Part shown: piece after piece, positions 9,075 through 17,655 of the stretch | Layout: each line of letters opens with the position of its first letter | How positions within the stretch are numbered: position 1 is the first letter of the stretch | Source: Williamsia deligens | GTDB lineage: Bacteria; Actinomycetota; Actinomycetes; Mycobacteriales; Mycobacteriaceae | DNA: 64,000 nucleotides | NCBI RefSeq assembly: GCF_024171765.1 | Contig: NZ_JAMTCI010000001.1 | Location: 186,001-250,000, forward strand | Reading direction: 5' to 3' | Made by a program: the position numbers and the translations under genes | Notes under the pieces: generated by a model | Told to the model about the DNA's origin: nothing | Databases searched by the model: none | Seen by the model: the letters and a program-made list of their open reading frames with translations, nothing else

Positions 9075-10322
9075 TCAGCCCTCCGCACCCGGCAGGGGGT
9101 CGCGCGCGACGGGACACGACATGCATCGGGGTCCACCACGGCCGGAACCGAGTTCACTGCCGGCGATGGTGAGCACCTCGATGCCCGACTGCGCGAGTCG
9201 TCGGTTGGTCTCGACGTTGCGGTCGTAGGCGACCACCACGCCGGGGGCGATGGCCAGGGTGTTGTTGCCGTCGTCCCACTGTTCACGTTCGGCGGTCACC
9301 GCGTCGAGACCGGTGTCGATGACGCGCAACTTCCCGATGCCCATCGCGTCGGCCGCGGCCTCGACGAACGGACGTGGTCCGGTGACGGCGGTGGACGCGT
9401 CACGGCGGATGGTGAACGCCGACAACGTGTCCTGGACGGCGGGGTACATCACGACCGCGTCGGTGTCGACCATGGTGCAGACGGTGTCGAGGTGCATCGA
9501 CGCACGCCGCTGCTCGATGGGGACGGCCAAGACCGTGTGGGCGAGACCGTCGTCGAACAGACTGTGCGCCAACGCCTCCGCCCCGGCCGGGGTGGTCCGC
9601 TCCCCCACCCCGACGGCCACCACGCCGGGCGCCATCAGCAAAACGTCACCGCCCTCGACCGGCGCCGAGTGCGATTCGTAGGCCCGTCGCGTCCCCCGGA
9701 ACCGCGGGTGGTGCGCGTAGACGATGTCGGTGAGCGACGTCTCCCGGGCTCGCGCGGGCAGCGCGAGACTCGTGATCGCGAACCGCGGTCCGATCCAGAA
9801 CGAGCTGTCGCGGGTGAACAGCAGGTTGGGCAGCGGATCGACGGCGAACTCCACGCCGTGGTGCATCCGACGCACCAGCGACGTGCGTGCGGCCGCGGGA
9901 CTCTCGGGCAACTCGTCGAAGGTCATCCCCGCGGTCAGCACCGACACGAGGTCCGCCGCGGCGAGCGACCGCAGGTGCGCGGACAACTCGGCGGCGAGGT
10001 GCGGGCCCAACCGTCGGGCGCTGACGGCGGCGGCGATGCCCTGCATCCGGGCCGCCCCGCTGGCGGCCATGGTCTCGACGAGCAGGTCACCGAGCAGCAG
10101 CACCTCGACGCCGTGGCCGGCGAGCAGGTCGGCGAACGCGTCGTGCTCCTCCTGCGCGCGGTCCACCCACGGCAGGCCGTCGAACAGCAGCTGGTCGCTG
10201 TTGCGGGGGGTCAGTCGGCGTAGCTCGTCGCCCGGGCGATACAGCATGACCGCGCGCAGGCGACCGACCTCGGAGTCGACCCCGGGCGCGACCGGCGTCT
10301 GGAGCCCCACGGCACTGTCCAT
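9075..10322 (-). CDS. arcA: arginine deiminase
   Basis: Hydrolyses L-arginine to L-citrulline and ammonia. The 415-aa product shows the guanidino-group-modifying fold signatures: substrate-binding [29 protein letters not shown], the catalytic-His segment [10 protein letters not shown], and the C-terminal [10 protein letters not shown] motif with the nucleophilic Cys. No ornithine carbamoyltransferase or carbamate kinase gene is nearby, so the classical ATP-yielding pathway is not encoded as a cluster here. M. tuberculosis arcA (Rv1001) also sits alone near pmt. A YtrA-type regulator follows after 3 bp. Confidence 0.95.
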   Translation of the reverse strand: MDSAVGLQTPVAPGVDSEVGRLRAVMLYRPGDELRRLTPRNSDQLLFDGLPWVDRAQEEHDAFADLLAGHGVEVLLLGDLLVETMAASGAARMQGIAAAVSARRLGPHLAAELSAHLRSLAAADLVSVLTAGMTFDELPESPAAARTSLVRRMHHGVEFAVDPLPNLLFTRDSSFWIGPRFAITSLALPARARETSLTDIVYAHHPRFRGTRRAYESHSAPVEGGDVLLMAPGVVAVGVGERTTPAGAEALAHSLFDDGLAHTVLAVPIEQRRASMHLDTVCTMVDTDAVVMYPAVQDTLSAFTIRRDASTAVTGPRPFVEAAADAMGIGKLRVIDTGLDAVTAEREQWDDGNNTLAIAPGVVVAYDRNVETNRRLAQSGIEVLTIAGSELGSGRGGPRCMSCPVARDPLPGAEG

Positions 10323-10359
10323 GGCCCCACGGTAGTGGCCGAGCGGAGGCGTGTCCGTC

Positions 10360-11583
10360 CTACGCGCCGTCGCCGTCGACGGCCGCCGCCGCGATGCCCG
10401 ACCGCGCGGGCGCCGTCTCGCGGGCGAACACCCAGAACACCAGCGCCACGAGGGGAACCACTCCGGTCAGCAGGAACGCGGGTCCGAATCCTGCGCTCTG
10501 GGCGATGAATCCGGCGACCACCGGGCCGCTGACCGCACCGATGTCGGAGGTCATCTGGAACGCCGCGAGGGCCGTCCCGCCCTGACCACGCACCGACAGC
10601 ATGTCGGCGAGAGACGCCTGATGCGTCGGCGCGAACAGCCCAGAGCCGATCCCGGCAGCGAAGCTCAGTGCCCCCGCCACCCACACCGACGCGCTGAACC
10701 CGAGGACGAGTGTGGATGCGGCCATGATCGCCAACCCGGGGAGCATCAGCGGCCGTCGACCGAACCGGTCCGACAGCCGCCCCGCGAGGATGATGGCGAC
10801 GACGTTGCCGCCGGCGTAGACGGCGAGCAGCACACCGGCCAGCGCCGGTGACTCACCGAGCCCGTCGGTGTCCACGACGAACAGCGGCACCAGGGCGACC
10901 CGCACACCCATGGACGCGAAGCCCTGTGTGAAGTTCGACGCGAGCACGGCGCGATAGGCACTGTCGCGCAACGCCTCGACGAAACCCAGCGGCGCCACGT
11001 CCGAGACGGCCGCGCCCGCGACCGGCCGACCGCCGACGTCGCGCAGCAGGGTCGCGACGACCGCGGACGCCACGATCAGGGCGATCGCGTAGACCACGAA
11101 CGGCATCCGCAGCCCGAAACCGACCAGCGCTCCGCCGATGAGCGGGCCGGTGATGCTGCCCATCAGGAAGCCCGCGCTGAAGAACCCCGACGCGCGACCC
11201 CGGATCTCGGGCGGCGCCAGGCGGATCAGCAGCGCGAGCGCCGAGACGGTGAACATGGTGGACCCGACGCCACCGAGGGCACGGAACACCAGGAGCTGCC
11301 AGTAGTTCTGCGCGAACGCGCACGCCAGGGTCGACGCCGACACGATGACGAGGCCGCTGAGATAGATCCGGCGCTCCCCCATCCGCGACACCAGCCGGCC
11401 GCCGACAGGCGCGAAGACCAGGCGCATGGCCGCGAACGCGGACACGATGACCGACGCCGCGCCGACACCCACGTCGAAGCTGCGGGCGAAGGCCGGCAGC
11501 GCCGGTGCGATGAGTCCGTACCCGAGTGCGATGACCACGTTGGCCGACAGCAGCACCCAGATCTCACGGGGGATCGCCCGCAT
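10360..11583 (-). CDS. MFS transporter (drug/metabolite efflux type)
   Basis: A 407-aa major facilitator with twelve hydrophobic segments. The loop 2-3 motif [12 protein letters not shown] is present, repeated in the second half as [12 protein letters not shown], and the segment-5 region [16 protein letters not shown] resembles antiporter motif C, which suggests efflux. ATG 11583 shares its A with the TGA stop of the preceding acetyltransferase gene (TGATG), so translation is coupled. The longer frame upstream is shadow. Substrate unknown; pairing with a GNAT enzyme suggests export of, or resistance to, a small amine-containing compound, which is inference. Confidence 0.88.
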   Translation of the reverse strand: MRAIPREIWVLLSANVVIALGYGLIAPALPAFARSFDVGVGAASVIVSAFAAMRLVFAPVGGRLVSRMGERRIYLSGLVIVSASTLACAFAQNYWQLLVFRALGGVGSTMFTVSALALLIRLAPPEIRGRASGFFSAGFLMGSITGPLIGGALVGFGLRMPFVVYAIALIVASAVVATLLRDVGGRPVAGAAVSDVAPLGFVEALRDSAYRAVLASNFTQGFASMGVRVALVPLFVVDTDGLGESPALAGVLLAVYAGGNVVAIILAGRLSDRFGRRPLMLPGLAIMAASTLVLGFSASVWVAGALSFAAGIGSGLFAPTHQASLADMLSVRGQGGTALAAFQMTSDIGAVSGPVVAGFIAQSAGFGPAFLLTGVVPLVALVFWVFARETAPARSGIAAAAVDGDGA

Positions 11584-12191
11584 CAGGTCTCCGCCCGCGT
11601 GCGGCGGAGCACGTGGTGCCGGGGGTCGTCGACCGGGTTGTCCGGCGGGATGTCCCCGGTCGCGACGACGGTGAAACCCGCCTTCTCGAGCGCCCGCCAC
11701 GACGCGCGGTTGGCGGCGACGACGGGGACCAGGATCTCCGTCGCGTCCGGGTGTCGCGCGAAGGTCTCGTCGACGGCGGCGGCAATGATACGGGGGCCCA
11801 GGCCGTGACCGCGATCGGACTCGGCGCCGATCAGGTAGTCCAGGCACCATGCGGTCGGCGGGACGTCACCGACGACAGGTTCGAGGACGGCGACGTCGTC
11901 GGGGACGTCGACGATCCGCGAGGACTGCACCAGTCCGACCGGCCGCACCCCGCCGTCGTCGGTCACCTCCACCACGAGGTCCTCACCGGGTTCGGTCCCG
12001 TCGACCTGCGGTCCGAAATCGCGCTCGAGGGCAGCCTCGTCGGCGTCCTGGAACCACCACCGGTGGACCCGGGGTTCGGCCAACCACGCCGCCAGCATCG
12101 GGAAGTCGTCGCGCGTCAGCGGCCGGAAGGTGATCGCGTCGAGCGGCGCGCGGTCCCGCTGCGATGCACTCACCCCCTGATGGTCGGTCAT
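11583..12191 (-). CDS. GNAT N-acetyltransferase
   Basis: A 202-aa acetyl-CoA-dependent acyltransferase. The fold is recognisable from ITFRPLTRDDFPMLAAWLAEPRVHRWW at the start, the central CLDYLIG strand, the acetyl-CoA pyrophosphate loop SDRGHGLGPRII, and ANRASWRALEKAGF near the end. The WLAEPRVHRWW opening and the RGHGLGPR loop resemble AAC(6')-type aminoglycoside acetyltransferases and the related siderophore N-acyltransferases, so either role is possible. It is translationally coupled to the MFS exporter downstream (TGATG overlap at 11581-11585). Resistance activity should not be assumed from sequence alone. Confidence 0.85.
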   Translation of the reverse strand: MTDHQGVSASQRDRAPLDAITFRPLTRDDFPMLAAWLAEPRVHRWWFQDADEAALERDFGPQVDGTEPGEDLVVEVTDDGGVRPVGLVQSSRIVDVPDDVAVLEPVVGDVPPTAWCLDYLIGAESDRGHGLGPRIIAAAVDETFARHPDATEILVPVVAANRASWRALEKAGFTVVATGDIPPDNPVDDPRHHVLRRTRAET

Positions 12192-12242
12192 GGGATCAGC
12201 GTGAGCAAAACCGGCTGCACGGACCGGCGCCCCGGGAGTGCC

Positions 12243-12248
12243 TACGAT
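12243..12248 (+). promoter_or_regulatory. -10 box of a probably leaderless ABC importer transcript
   Basis: TACGAT followed by exactly 6 nt and then the ATG at 12255. This places the predicted transcription start on the start codon. No Shine-Dalgarno sequence is visible, supporting leaderless translation of the binding-protein gene. Confidence 0.5.
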
Positions 12249-12254
12249 GACGCG

Positions 12255-13136
12255 ATGCCGACCACGCGTACCCGCTCCGTCTCCGTCCTCGTCTGCGTCG
12301 CCGGGCTCGGTGCGGCCGTGCTCGCGGCCTGCGCACCGACCTCCGACACCTCCGCCCCGGCATCGTCCTCGTCGGCCTCCCTCGCCGACTGCACGCCGTC
12401 GACGCTGAAGGTGCGGACCGCGGGCAAGCTCACCGTCGCCACCGACGACCCCGCCTACGACCCGTGGTTCAGCGACAACGACCCGACGAACGGCCGCGGG
12501 TACGAGTCGGCCGTCGCCTACGCGGTGGCCGGCAAGCTCGGGTTCGCCCGGGACGCGGTCACCTGGACGAAGGCCGGGTTCAACCAGGTCATCCAGCCTG
12601 GCCCCAAGGCGTTCGACTTCGACATCAACCAGTTCTCCATCTCCGCGCAGCGCGAGAAGGCGGTGGACTTCTCCAGCCCGTACTACTCGGCGGCGCAGGC
12701 GATCATCACCCGCAAGGACTCGCCGTTCGCCGGCGCGACGTCACTCGCCGCACTCAAGGGCGCACGACTCGGAGCGCAGATCGCGACCACCTCGCTGACG
12801 GCGATCGATCAGATCGCGCCCACCACCAAGCCTCTCGTCTACGACGACACGTCGAAGGCCGGGCAGGCGTTGCAGAACCGTCAGGTCGACGCGATCGTCG
12901 CCGACCTGCCGACCGCGTACTACCTGACGTCGGCGGAACTGACCGACGCGACGATCGTCGGACAGTTCCAGCCGACACGGGGCGACCAGGAGAAGTTCGG
13001 CCTGTTGCTGGCCAAGGGCAGCCCGCTCACGTCGTGCGTGAGCGCAGCCGTCGACGCGTTGCGGACCGACGGGACCCTGACCGCGCTGCAGAAGCAGTGG
13101 CTGAGCCAGGCGACCGACGTCCCCGAACTGACGTGA
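12255..13136 (+). CDS. ABC importer substrate-binding lipoprotein (polar amino acid/ectoine type)
   Basis: A 293-aa family-3 extracellular solute-binding protein, anchored outside the cytoplasmic membrane. A lipobox VLAAC places the lipidated Cys at residue 26, followed by a Ser/Ala-rich linker. The binding domain shows GKLTVATDDP, GYESAVAYAVAGKLG, FDFDINQFSISAQREKAVDFSSPYY and VDAIVADLPTAYYL, the usual order for amino-acid or ectoine binders. The permease start codon overlaps its stop by 4 bp (GTGA), so the three genes 12255-14733 form one operon. The ligand cannot be fixed; the partner ATPase resembles EhuA of ectoine transporters. Confidence 0.92.
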   Translation: MPTTRTRSVSVLVCVAGLGAAVLAACAPTSDTSAPASSSSASLADCTPSTLKVRTAGKLTVATDDPAYDPWFSDNDPTNGRGYESAVAYAVAGKLGFARDAVTWTKAGFNQVIQPGPKAFDFDINQFSISAQREKAVDFSSPYYSAAQAIITRKDSPFAGATSLAALKGARLGAQIATTSLTAIDQIAPTTKPLVYDDTSKAGQALQNRQVDAIVADLPTAYYLTSAELTDATIVGQFQPTRGDQEKFGLLLAKGSPLTSCVSAAVDALRTDGTLTALQKQWLSQATDVPELT

Positions 13137-13978
13137 GCGCGCCGTACGTCCCCAGTGCACGCCAGGTCGACCGCGAGCGGTTCCGTCGCCGACGGACCCG
13201 GCGGCGCGCGACCATCGCCGCGGTCTCCACGATCGTGGTGCTCGGGGTCCTCGTCGCCGTCGTCGTGACCTCGCCCGGCTGGGACAGGGTGCAGGCCACC
13301 TTTTTCAGCCCGTCCGATGCGGCCGCCGCGTTCCCCGACGTCGCCAGGTCCTTCTGGCTGAACATCCGGCTGTTCCTCGTCGTCGAGGTGCTCGTGCTGA
13401 TCCTCGGACTCGTCGTCGCTGTGATCCGGGTGATCCCGAGCCCGGCGCTCGCGCCGCTGAAGCTCGTCGCCGTGGTCTACGCCGACGTCTTCCGCGGCAC
13501 CCCCACGCTGCTGATCGTGTTGCTGGTCGGGTTCGGTGTCCCCGCACTGCAACTCGCCGGCGCCCCCACGAGCCTGTTCTGGCTGGGGACCATCGCGTTG
13601 ACCCTGAGCTACGGCGCGTACGTCGCCGAGGTCATCCGCGCCGGCATCCAGTCCGTGCACGCGACGCAGTGGGCCGCGGGCCGGGCGATCGGACTGTCCT
13701 ACGGGAAGACGCTGCGGTACGTGGTGCTCCCCCAGGCGATCCGGCGGGTGGGACCGCCCCTGCTCAACGACTTCGTCTCGCTGCAGAAGGACACCGCGCT
13801 GCTGTCGACGATCGGCCTCGTGGAGTCGTTGCGCGCTGCGCAGGTGATCTCGGGCCGCGACTTCGTCTTCACGCCGTACGTGGTCGCGGCCTGCTTCTTC
13901 ATCGTCGCGACCATCCCGCTCGCCCGCCTTACCGACCACCTCACGGTGCGGTCGCTCCGACGGGAGAACGCCCTGTGA
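13133..13978 (+). CDS. ABC importer permease (HisM/GlnP type)
   Basis: A 281-aa inner-membrane permease of the polar amino-acid family. An N-terminal cytoplasmic stretch rich in Arg is followed by a first membrane segment, then the BPD transmembrane domain with FRGTPTLLIVLLVGFG, LSYGAYVAEVIRAGIQSVHATQWAAGRAIGLSYG (the EAA loop that docks on the ATPase) and LPQAIRRVGPPLLNDFVSLQKDTAL. Only one permease is encoded, so it probably works as a homodimer. GTG 13133 was chosen because it overlaps the preceding stop as GTGA, and the next gene starts in the same way at 13975. Confidence 0.93.
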   Translation: MSAPYVPSARQVDRERFRRRRTRRRATIAAVSTIVVLGVLVAVVVTSPGWDRVQATFFSPSDAAAAFPDVARSFWLNIRLFLVVEVLVLILGLVVAVIRVIPSPALAPLKLVAVVYADVFRGTPTLLIVLLVGFGVPALQLAGAPTSLFWLGTIALTLSYGAYVAEVIRAGIQSVHATQWAAGRAIGLSYGKTLRYVVLPQAIRRVGPPLLNDFVSLQKDTALLSTIGLVESLRAAQVISGRDFVFTPYVVAACFFIVATIPLARLTDHLTVRSLRRENAL

Positions 13979-14733
13979 CCGGCACGTCGCTGCGACTCGA
14001 GGACGTCCGGAAGTCGTTCCGACGTCGCGGTTCCGACGATGTGCGGCCTGTTCTCGCCGGGCTGAACCTGACCGTGGGCGCCGGGGAGGTGGTCTGTCTC
14101 ATCGGCGCGTCCGGGTCGGGGAAGTCGACCGCGCTGCGTTGCATCGACCTGCTCGAGCAGATCGACGACGGGGCGATCTGGCTGGGCGAGGACGACATCA
14201 CCGATCCCCGGGTCGACGCCGACGCCGTCCGTCGCCGCATCGGGGTGGTGTTCCAGGCGTACAACCTGTTCCCGCACCTGTCGGTCCTGGACAACATCAT
14301 GCTGGGTCCCGTTCGCGCGCATGGCCGTTCCCGCGCGGACGCCAGGGAGACCGCGCTGGCGCTCCTCGAGCGGGTGGGGTTGTCGGAGAAGGCGCGGGAT
14401 CACCCCGATCAGCTCTCGGGCGGTCAGCAGCAGCGCGTCGCTCTCGCGCGGGCGATCGCGACGGGCCCCGAACTGCTCCTGCTCGACGAGGTCACCGCCG
14501 CTCTCGACCCGCTGCTGGTCGGCGAGGTGCTCGACGTCGTGCGCGGACTGCGCGACGACGGGATGACGATCCTGATGGCCACCCACGAGATGGCCTTCGC
14601 CCGTGAGGTGGCCGACCGCGTGGCGTTCGTCGCCGACGGGCGGGTGGAGGAGGACGGCCCTCCCGAGCAGATCTTCGGCGCGCCGACCAGTCCCCGGACC
14701 GCCGACTTCCTCGCCCGCTTCCGCCGGGCGTGA
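13975..14733 (+). CDS. ABC importer ATPase (polar amino acid/ectoine type)
   Basis: A 252-aa ATP-binding subunit. Walker A GASGSGKST (residues 44-52), the Q-loop FQAYNLFPHLSV, signature LSGGQQQRVALARAIA, Walker B LLLLDEVTAALDP and the switch His in ATHEM are all intact. The Val after the Walker B Glu (DEVTAALDP rather than DEPTSALDP) is also seen in EhuA-type ectoine importers, which is a hint rather than proof of substrate. GTG 13975 overlaps the permease stop by 4 bp. The gene is followed by the convergent patatin gene. Confidence 0.94.
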   Translation: MTGTSLRLEDVRKSFRRRGSDDVRPVLAGLNLTVGAGEVVCLIGASGSGKSTALRCIDLLEQIDDGAIWLGEDDITDPRVDADAVRRRIGVVFQAYNLFPHLSVLDNIMLGPVRAHGRSRADARETALALLERVGLSEKARDHPDQLSGGQQQRVALARAIATGPELLLLDEVTAALDPLLVGEVLDVVRGLRDDGMTILMATHEMAFAREVADRVAFVADGRVEEDGPPEQIFGAPTSPRTADFLARFRRA

Positions 14734-14781
14734 GGCTCCCGCCTGCGCCACGCCACCGACCCTGCGGGGCCTCGGACACCG

Positions 14782-15861
14782 TCAGGACGACGAACGGCCG
14801 ACCGCGCGGGGGCGCTCGAAAGCGGTGACCATGGGCGACGCATGCGAGTCGAGTGCACGTTCGGTGAGTGCGCGGCCGAGCTCGATGGCCTCGGTGGCGC
14901 GGTGGAAGTCCAGGCTGCGGATGGCGGCTCGCGGCACCTGGATCAGGACGTCGGGGGGCAACGCCGCGAGCTGATGCCGCGCGAGCGCCTCCTGCATGAT
15001 GTCCAGCGACCGGTTCATCACGGCGAACCGGCTGAGCTTGCGGGCGGCGTCGCCGGCACCCGAGCCGGACCGCTGCTCGTGCGCGATGGCCTCGATGACC
15101 TCGTCGGAGTCGGCGAGGCCGTCGCCCGCGACGCGGTCGACGATGGACTTGACGAAGTCGTTGTCGAGCGCGTGCGACCCGATACGGCGCAGGCGCGACA
15201 TCGCGTCGAGGGGCAACCCCGGCCCCGTCTCCCCGGACCGCTGCACCGTCTCCTCGGCGTCGGCGTCGGACGGCGCGCCACTCTCGAGGCGGCTCTCGTC
15301 GAGACCCACACCCTCCGACCCGAGGTCGACACCGATCACGACGTCGGCCGGGGCGGCGGCGAGAGGGGCGATGGGCAGCGGGTCGAGGATGCCGCCGTCG
15401 ACGAGGACACGGCCGTTCATCACGTGCGGCGTGATCACCCCGGGGATGGCGATCGAGGCGCGGATCGCCACGTCGACGGGGCCGCGCTGGAACCACTGCG
15501 GGCGACCCGAGGTGAGGTCGGTGGCGACCGCGGTGAACGGGATGGCGAGGTCCTCGATCGCCACGTCACCGAGGATCTCGCGCACCTTGTCGAGGATCTT
15601 GTCGGCGTGGATGACGCCGGGCGCGGTCAGCGACACGTCGAGCAGTCGCATCACGTCGAGCTGGCTGAGCCCGGTCACCCAGTCGACGTATTCGTCGAGG
15701 GTCCCGGCGGCGTAGAGCCCGGCGACCAGGGCGCCCATCGACGAGCCGCTGACGGCGACGATGTCGTAACCGCGCTCGTCGAGGACCTGCAGCACACCGA
15801 TGTGCGCGTATCCCCGAGCGCCGCCACTGCCGAGTGCGACGGCTGCTGTCGGAGTGCTCAC
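14782..15861 (-). CDS. patatin-like phospholipase (RssA type)
   Basis: A 359-aa Ser-Asp dyad lipid acyl hydrolase. The oxyanion loop LGSGGARGYAHIGVL is at residues 10-24, the nucleophile motif GSSMG near residue 41, and the DGG motif with the catalytic Asp in VLVDGGILDPLP. A long, mostly helical C-terminal part (residues 190-359) has no feature I recognise. No signal peptide, so it should be cytosolic or membrane-associated; it may act on phospholipids or fatty-acyl esters. Start is GTG 15861, 47 bp from the divergent LysE gene. Confidence 0.9.
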   Translation of the reverse strand: MSTPTAAVALGSGGARGYAHIGVLQVLDERGYDIVAVSGSSMGALVAGLYAAGTLDEYVDWVTGLSQLDVMRLLDVSLTAPGVIHADKILDKVREILGDVAIEDLAIPFTAVATDLTSGRPQWFQRGPVDVAIRASIAIPGVITPHVMNGRVLVDGGILDPLPIAPLAAAPADVVIGVDLGSEGVGLDESRLESGAPSDADAEETVQRSGETGPGLPLDAMSRLRRIGSHALDNDFVKSIVDRVAGDGLADSDEVIEAIAHEQRSGSGAGDAARKLSRFAVMNRSLDIMQEALARHQLAALPPDVLIQVPRAAIRSLDFHRATEAIELGRALTERALDSHASPMVTAFERPRAVGRSSS

Positions 15862-15896
15862 GCGTTCCAGATTACGGACAGCGGGTCGAAACGCCT

Positions 15897-15902
15897 TATC
15901 GT
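15897..15902 (+). promoter_or_regulatory. -10 box of a probably leaderless LysE-family transcript
   Basis: TATCGT, 6 nt, then GTG 15909. It has the same geometry as the boxes at 12243 and 17644, and there is no ribosome-binding sequence between box and start. Confidence 0.45.
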
Positions 15903-15908
15903 CGTCGC

Positions 15909-16532
15909 GTGGACTGGACCGGCTACGCGATGTTCCTGGGGTTCGCCGTGGTGCTCACGCTGATCCCCGGCCCCGACACCGCCGTGTCCATCGCGAACAC
16001 CCTCGCCGGTGGGCGCACCCGGGGGCTCAGCGCGGTCGTCGGGATCGGCGTCGCCAACCTGGTGCAGAGCGTCGCGGCCGCGGCGGGCCTGTCGGTGCTG
16101 GTGGTGCGTATCGAGCCGCTGTTCCTCGCGATCAAGTGGATCGGCGCCGCCTACCTGCTGTTCCTGGCCGTCCAGACCTTCCGGGCGATGCGCCGGCACA
16201 CCGACGAGGTCGAGGCGCCGCCGGCACCGGACGGTGGGCCCCGCGTGGCGACAGGGCTGCGGCAGGGTTTCCTGTCGAACATCTGCAACCCGAAGGTCAT
16301 CACGTTCTACCTCGCGGTGCTCCCCCAGTTCCTCGGCACGGACCCCGCGACCGGGACCGTCGTCCTCTACGCCGTCACGGTCCCCGTCATCGGTGCCGCC
16401 TACCTCCTGGCCGTGGTCATCGGCGTCGATCGTGCGCGGGCGGTGTTCTCCCGCAGCCGCGTCCGCGCCGTGATGGACGCCGTCACGGGCACTGCACTGC
16501 TGGCGTTCAGCGTCCGACTGGCCACCGAGTAG
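15909..16532 (+). CDS. LysE/RhtB-family amino-acid exporter
   Basis: A 207-aa membrane protein with six hydrophobic segments. The family hallmark LTLIPGPDTAVSIANTLAGGRTRGL follows the first segment, and GLRQGFLSNICNPKVITFYLAVLPQF is the second conserved block. Members export amino acids such as lysine, threonine or homoserine lactone. GTG 15909 is used since the segment MDWTGYAMFLGF matches the family N-terminus; the longer upstream frame overlaps the divergent patatin gene. No LysG/ArgP-type regulator lies next to it. Confidence 0.9.
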   Translation: MDWTGYAMFLGFAVVLTLIPGPDTAVSIANTLAGGRTRGLSAVVGIGVANLVQSVAAAAGLSVLVVRIEPLFLAIKWIGAAYLLFLAVQTFRAMRRHTDEVEAPPAPDGGPRVATGLRQGFLSNICNPKVITFYLAVLPQFLGTDPATGTVVLYAVTVPVIGAAYLLAVVIGVDRARAVFSRSRVRAVMDAVTGTALLAFSVRLATE

Positions 16533-16560
16533 CGGCGACGGTCCGCACGGGGTCGGTGGC

Positions 16561-17025
16561 CTAGACGGGGTCGGAGTCAGCGGGCACCGCGAGTCGCAGG
16601 GCACCCGGTCCGCTCTGCGCGGCGACGTCGTCGGGGTTGAGCAGCTTGCACGACGTCATCGACAGGCAGCCACAGCCGACGCACGACCCCATCAGATCGC
16701 GCATGTGGGTGAGCAACTCGATCCGGGCGTCGAGGTCGGCGATCCACTTGCGCGACGCCCGCTCCCACATCTTCGGTGTCGGCGACTCGGCGTCGCCGAG
16801 GACCTCGAGCACCTCGGCGATCTTCGACAGCGGGATCCCCGCGGCCGCCGACGCCCGGATGAACGCGACCCGCCGCAGCATCGCCCGGTGATAGCGACGT
16901 TGGTTGCCCGACGTGCGACGGGAGAAGATGAGGCCCTTGTCCTCGTAGAACCGCAGCGCCGAGGTGCTGACACCGGAACGCTGGGCCAGCTCACCGATCG
17001 TCAGTTCCACCGCCCGGGACGCCAT
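16561..17025 (-). CDS. soxR: redox-sensitive transcriptional activator SoxR
   Basis: MerR-family regulator of 154 aa. The N-terminal winged helix (LTIGELAQRSGVSTSALRFYEDKGLI) is followed by the dimerisation helix and the [2Fe-2S] cluster motif C-x2-C-x-C-x5-C at Cys115, 118, 120 and 126. All four ligands are present, so it should respond to redox-cycling compounds. It diverges from the VOC-protein gene across a 112-bp gap; a SoxR-regulated promoter would be expected there, but I do not see a convincing 18-bp SoxR box. GACC-GAGC-GGTC at 17055-17066 is the only short dyad noticed. Confidence 0.94.
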   Translation of the reverse strand: MASRAVELTIGELAQRSGVSTSALRFYEDKGLIFSRRTSGNQRRYHRAMLRRVAFIRASAAAGIPLSKIAEVLEVLGDAESPTPKMWERASRKWIADLDARIELLTHMRDLMGSCVGCGCLSMTSCKLLNPDDVAAQSGPGALRLAVPADSDPV

Positions 17026-17137
17026 GTCCTGGCACAGTACGCCCGGACCACGATGACCGAGCGGTCGTCACCGATGAGTTCCGACCGTCCGCACGGTCTG
17101 CACCACCGACAGCACATCCCGCGTGAAGGAGACCCCC

Positions 17138-17596
17138 ATGGCCGCCGCCATCACCCCGTTCCTCTGGTTCGACGACGCACTCGAGGAGGCACTCGACTTC
17201 TACCGCGGCGTCTTCCCCGACATGGAGGTCGAGCACATCGGACGCGCGGGCGACTCCGTCCTGACCGCGACGTTCGTCCTCAACGGACAACGCTTCCAGG
17301 CGATGAACGCCGGGCCGCACTTCCAGTTCACCGAGGCCATCTCGTTCATGATCGACTGCGCCGACCAGGAGGAGACCGACCACTACTGGTACGGCCTCCT
17401 CGCCGACGGCGGCCAGGAATCACAGTGCGGGTGGCTCAAGGACCGCTTCGGCCTGAGCTGGCAGGTGACGCCGCGGCGGCTGCTGGAACTCAACTCCGAC
17501 CCCGATCCGGCACGGGCCCAGGCGTCGATGGCGGCCATGATGACCATGCAGCGCATCGTCATCGCCGACCTCGAGGCGGCTGTCGCGGCGGTGTGA
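17138..17596 (+). CDS. VOC-superfamily (PhnB-like) protein
   Basis: A 152-aa protein of the glyoxalase/bleomycin-resistance (VOC) fold, 3-demethylubiquinone/PhnB-like subgroup: ITPFLWFDDALEEALDFY at the start, GQRFQAMNAGPHFQFTEAISFMIDC, GLLADGGQESQCGWLKDRFGLSWQV towards the end. Members of this subgroup often have no proven activity. ATG 17138 is chosen over GTG 17123 because GAAGGAG lies directly upstream at a good distance. It diverges from soxR, so control by SoxR is possible. Confidence 0.88.
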   Translation: MAAAITPFLWFDDALEEALDFYRGVFPDMEVEHIGRAGDSVLTATFVLNGQRFQAMNAGPHFQFTEAISFMIDCADQEETDHYWYGLLADGGQESQCGWLKDRFGLSWQVTPRRLLELNSDPDPARAQASMAAMMTMQRIVIADLEAAVAAV

Positions 17597-17643
17597 CCCC
17601 GTCGACGACGGGCGGCGTCGACAGCGGCCGAATCGGACACCGT

Positions 17644-17649
17644 TAGCCT
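17644..17649 (+). promoter_or_regulatory. -10 box of a probably leaderless MFS transcript
   Basis: TAGCCT, 6 nt, then ATG 17656. A GGAG lies within those 6 nt but is too close to the ATG to act as a ribosome site, so leaderless translation is the better reading. Confidence 0.45.
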
Positions 17650-17655
17650 CCGGAG

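Noticed and set aside
11583-12191. Calling the GNAT gene an aminoglycoside resistance gene
   Set aside because: The motifs are shared with siderophore and other acyltransferases, and sequence alone cannot show aminoglycoside acetylation.
17055-17066. GACC-GAGC-GGTC as a SoxR operator
   Set aside because: A 4-bp-arm dyad with no resemblance to the 18-bp SoxR box and without a 19-bp-spaced promoter around it is too weak.
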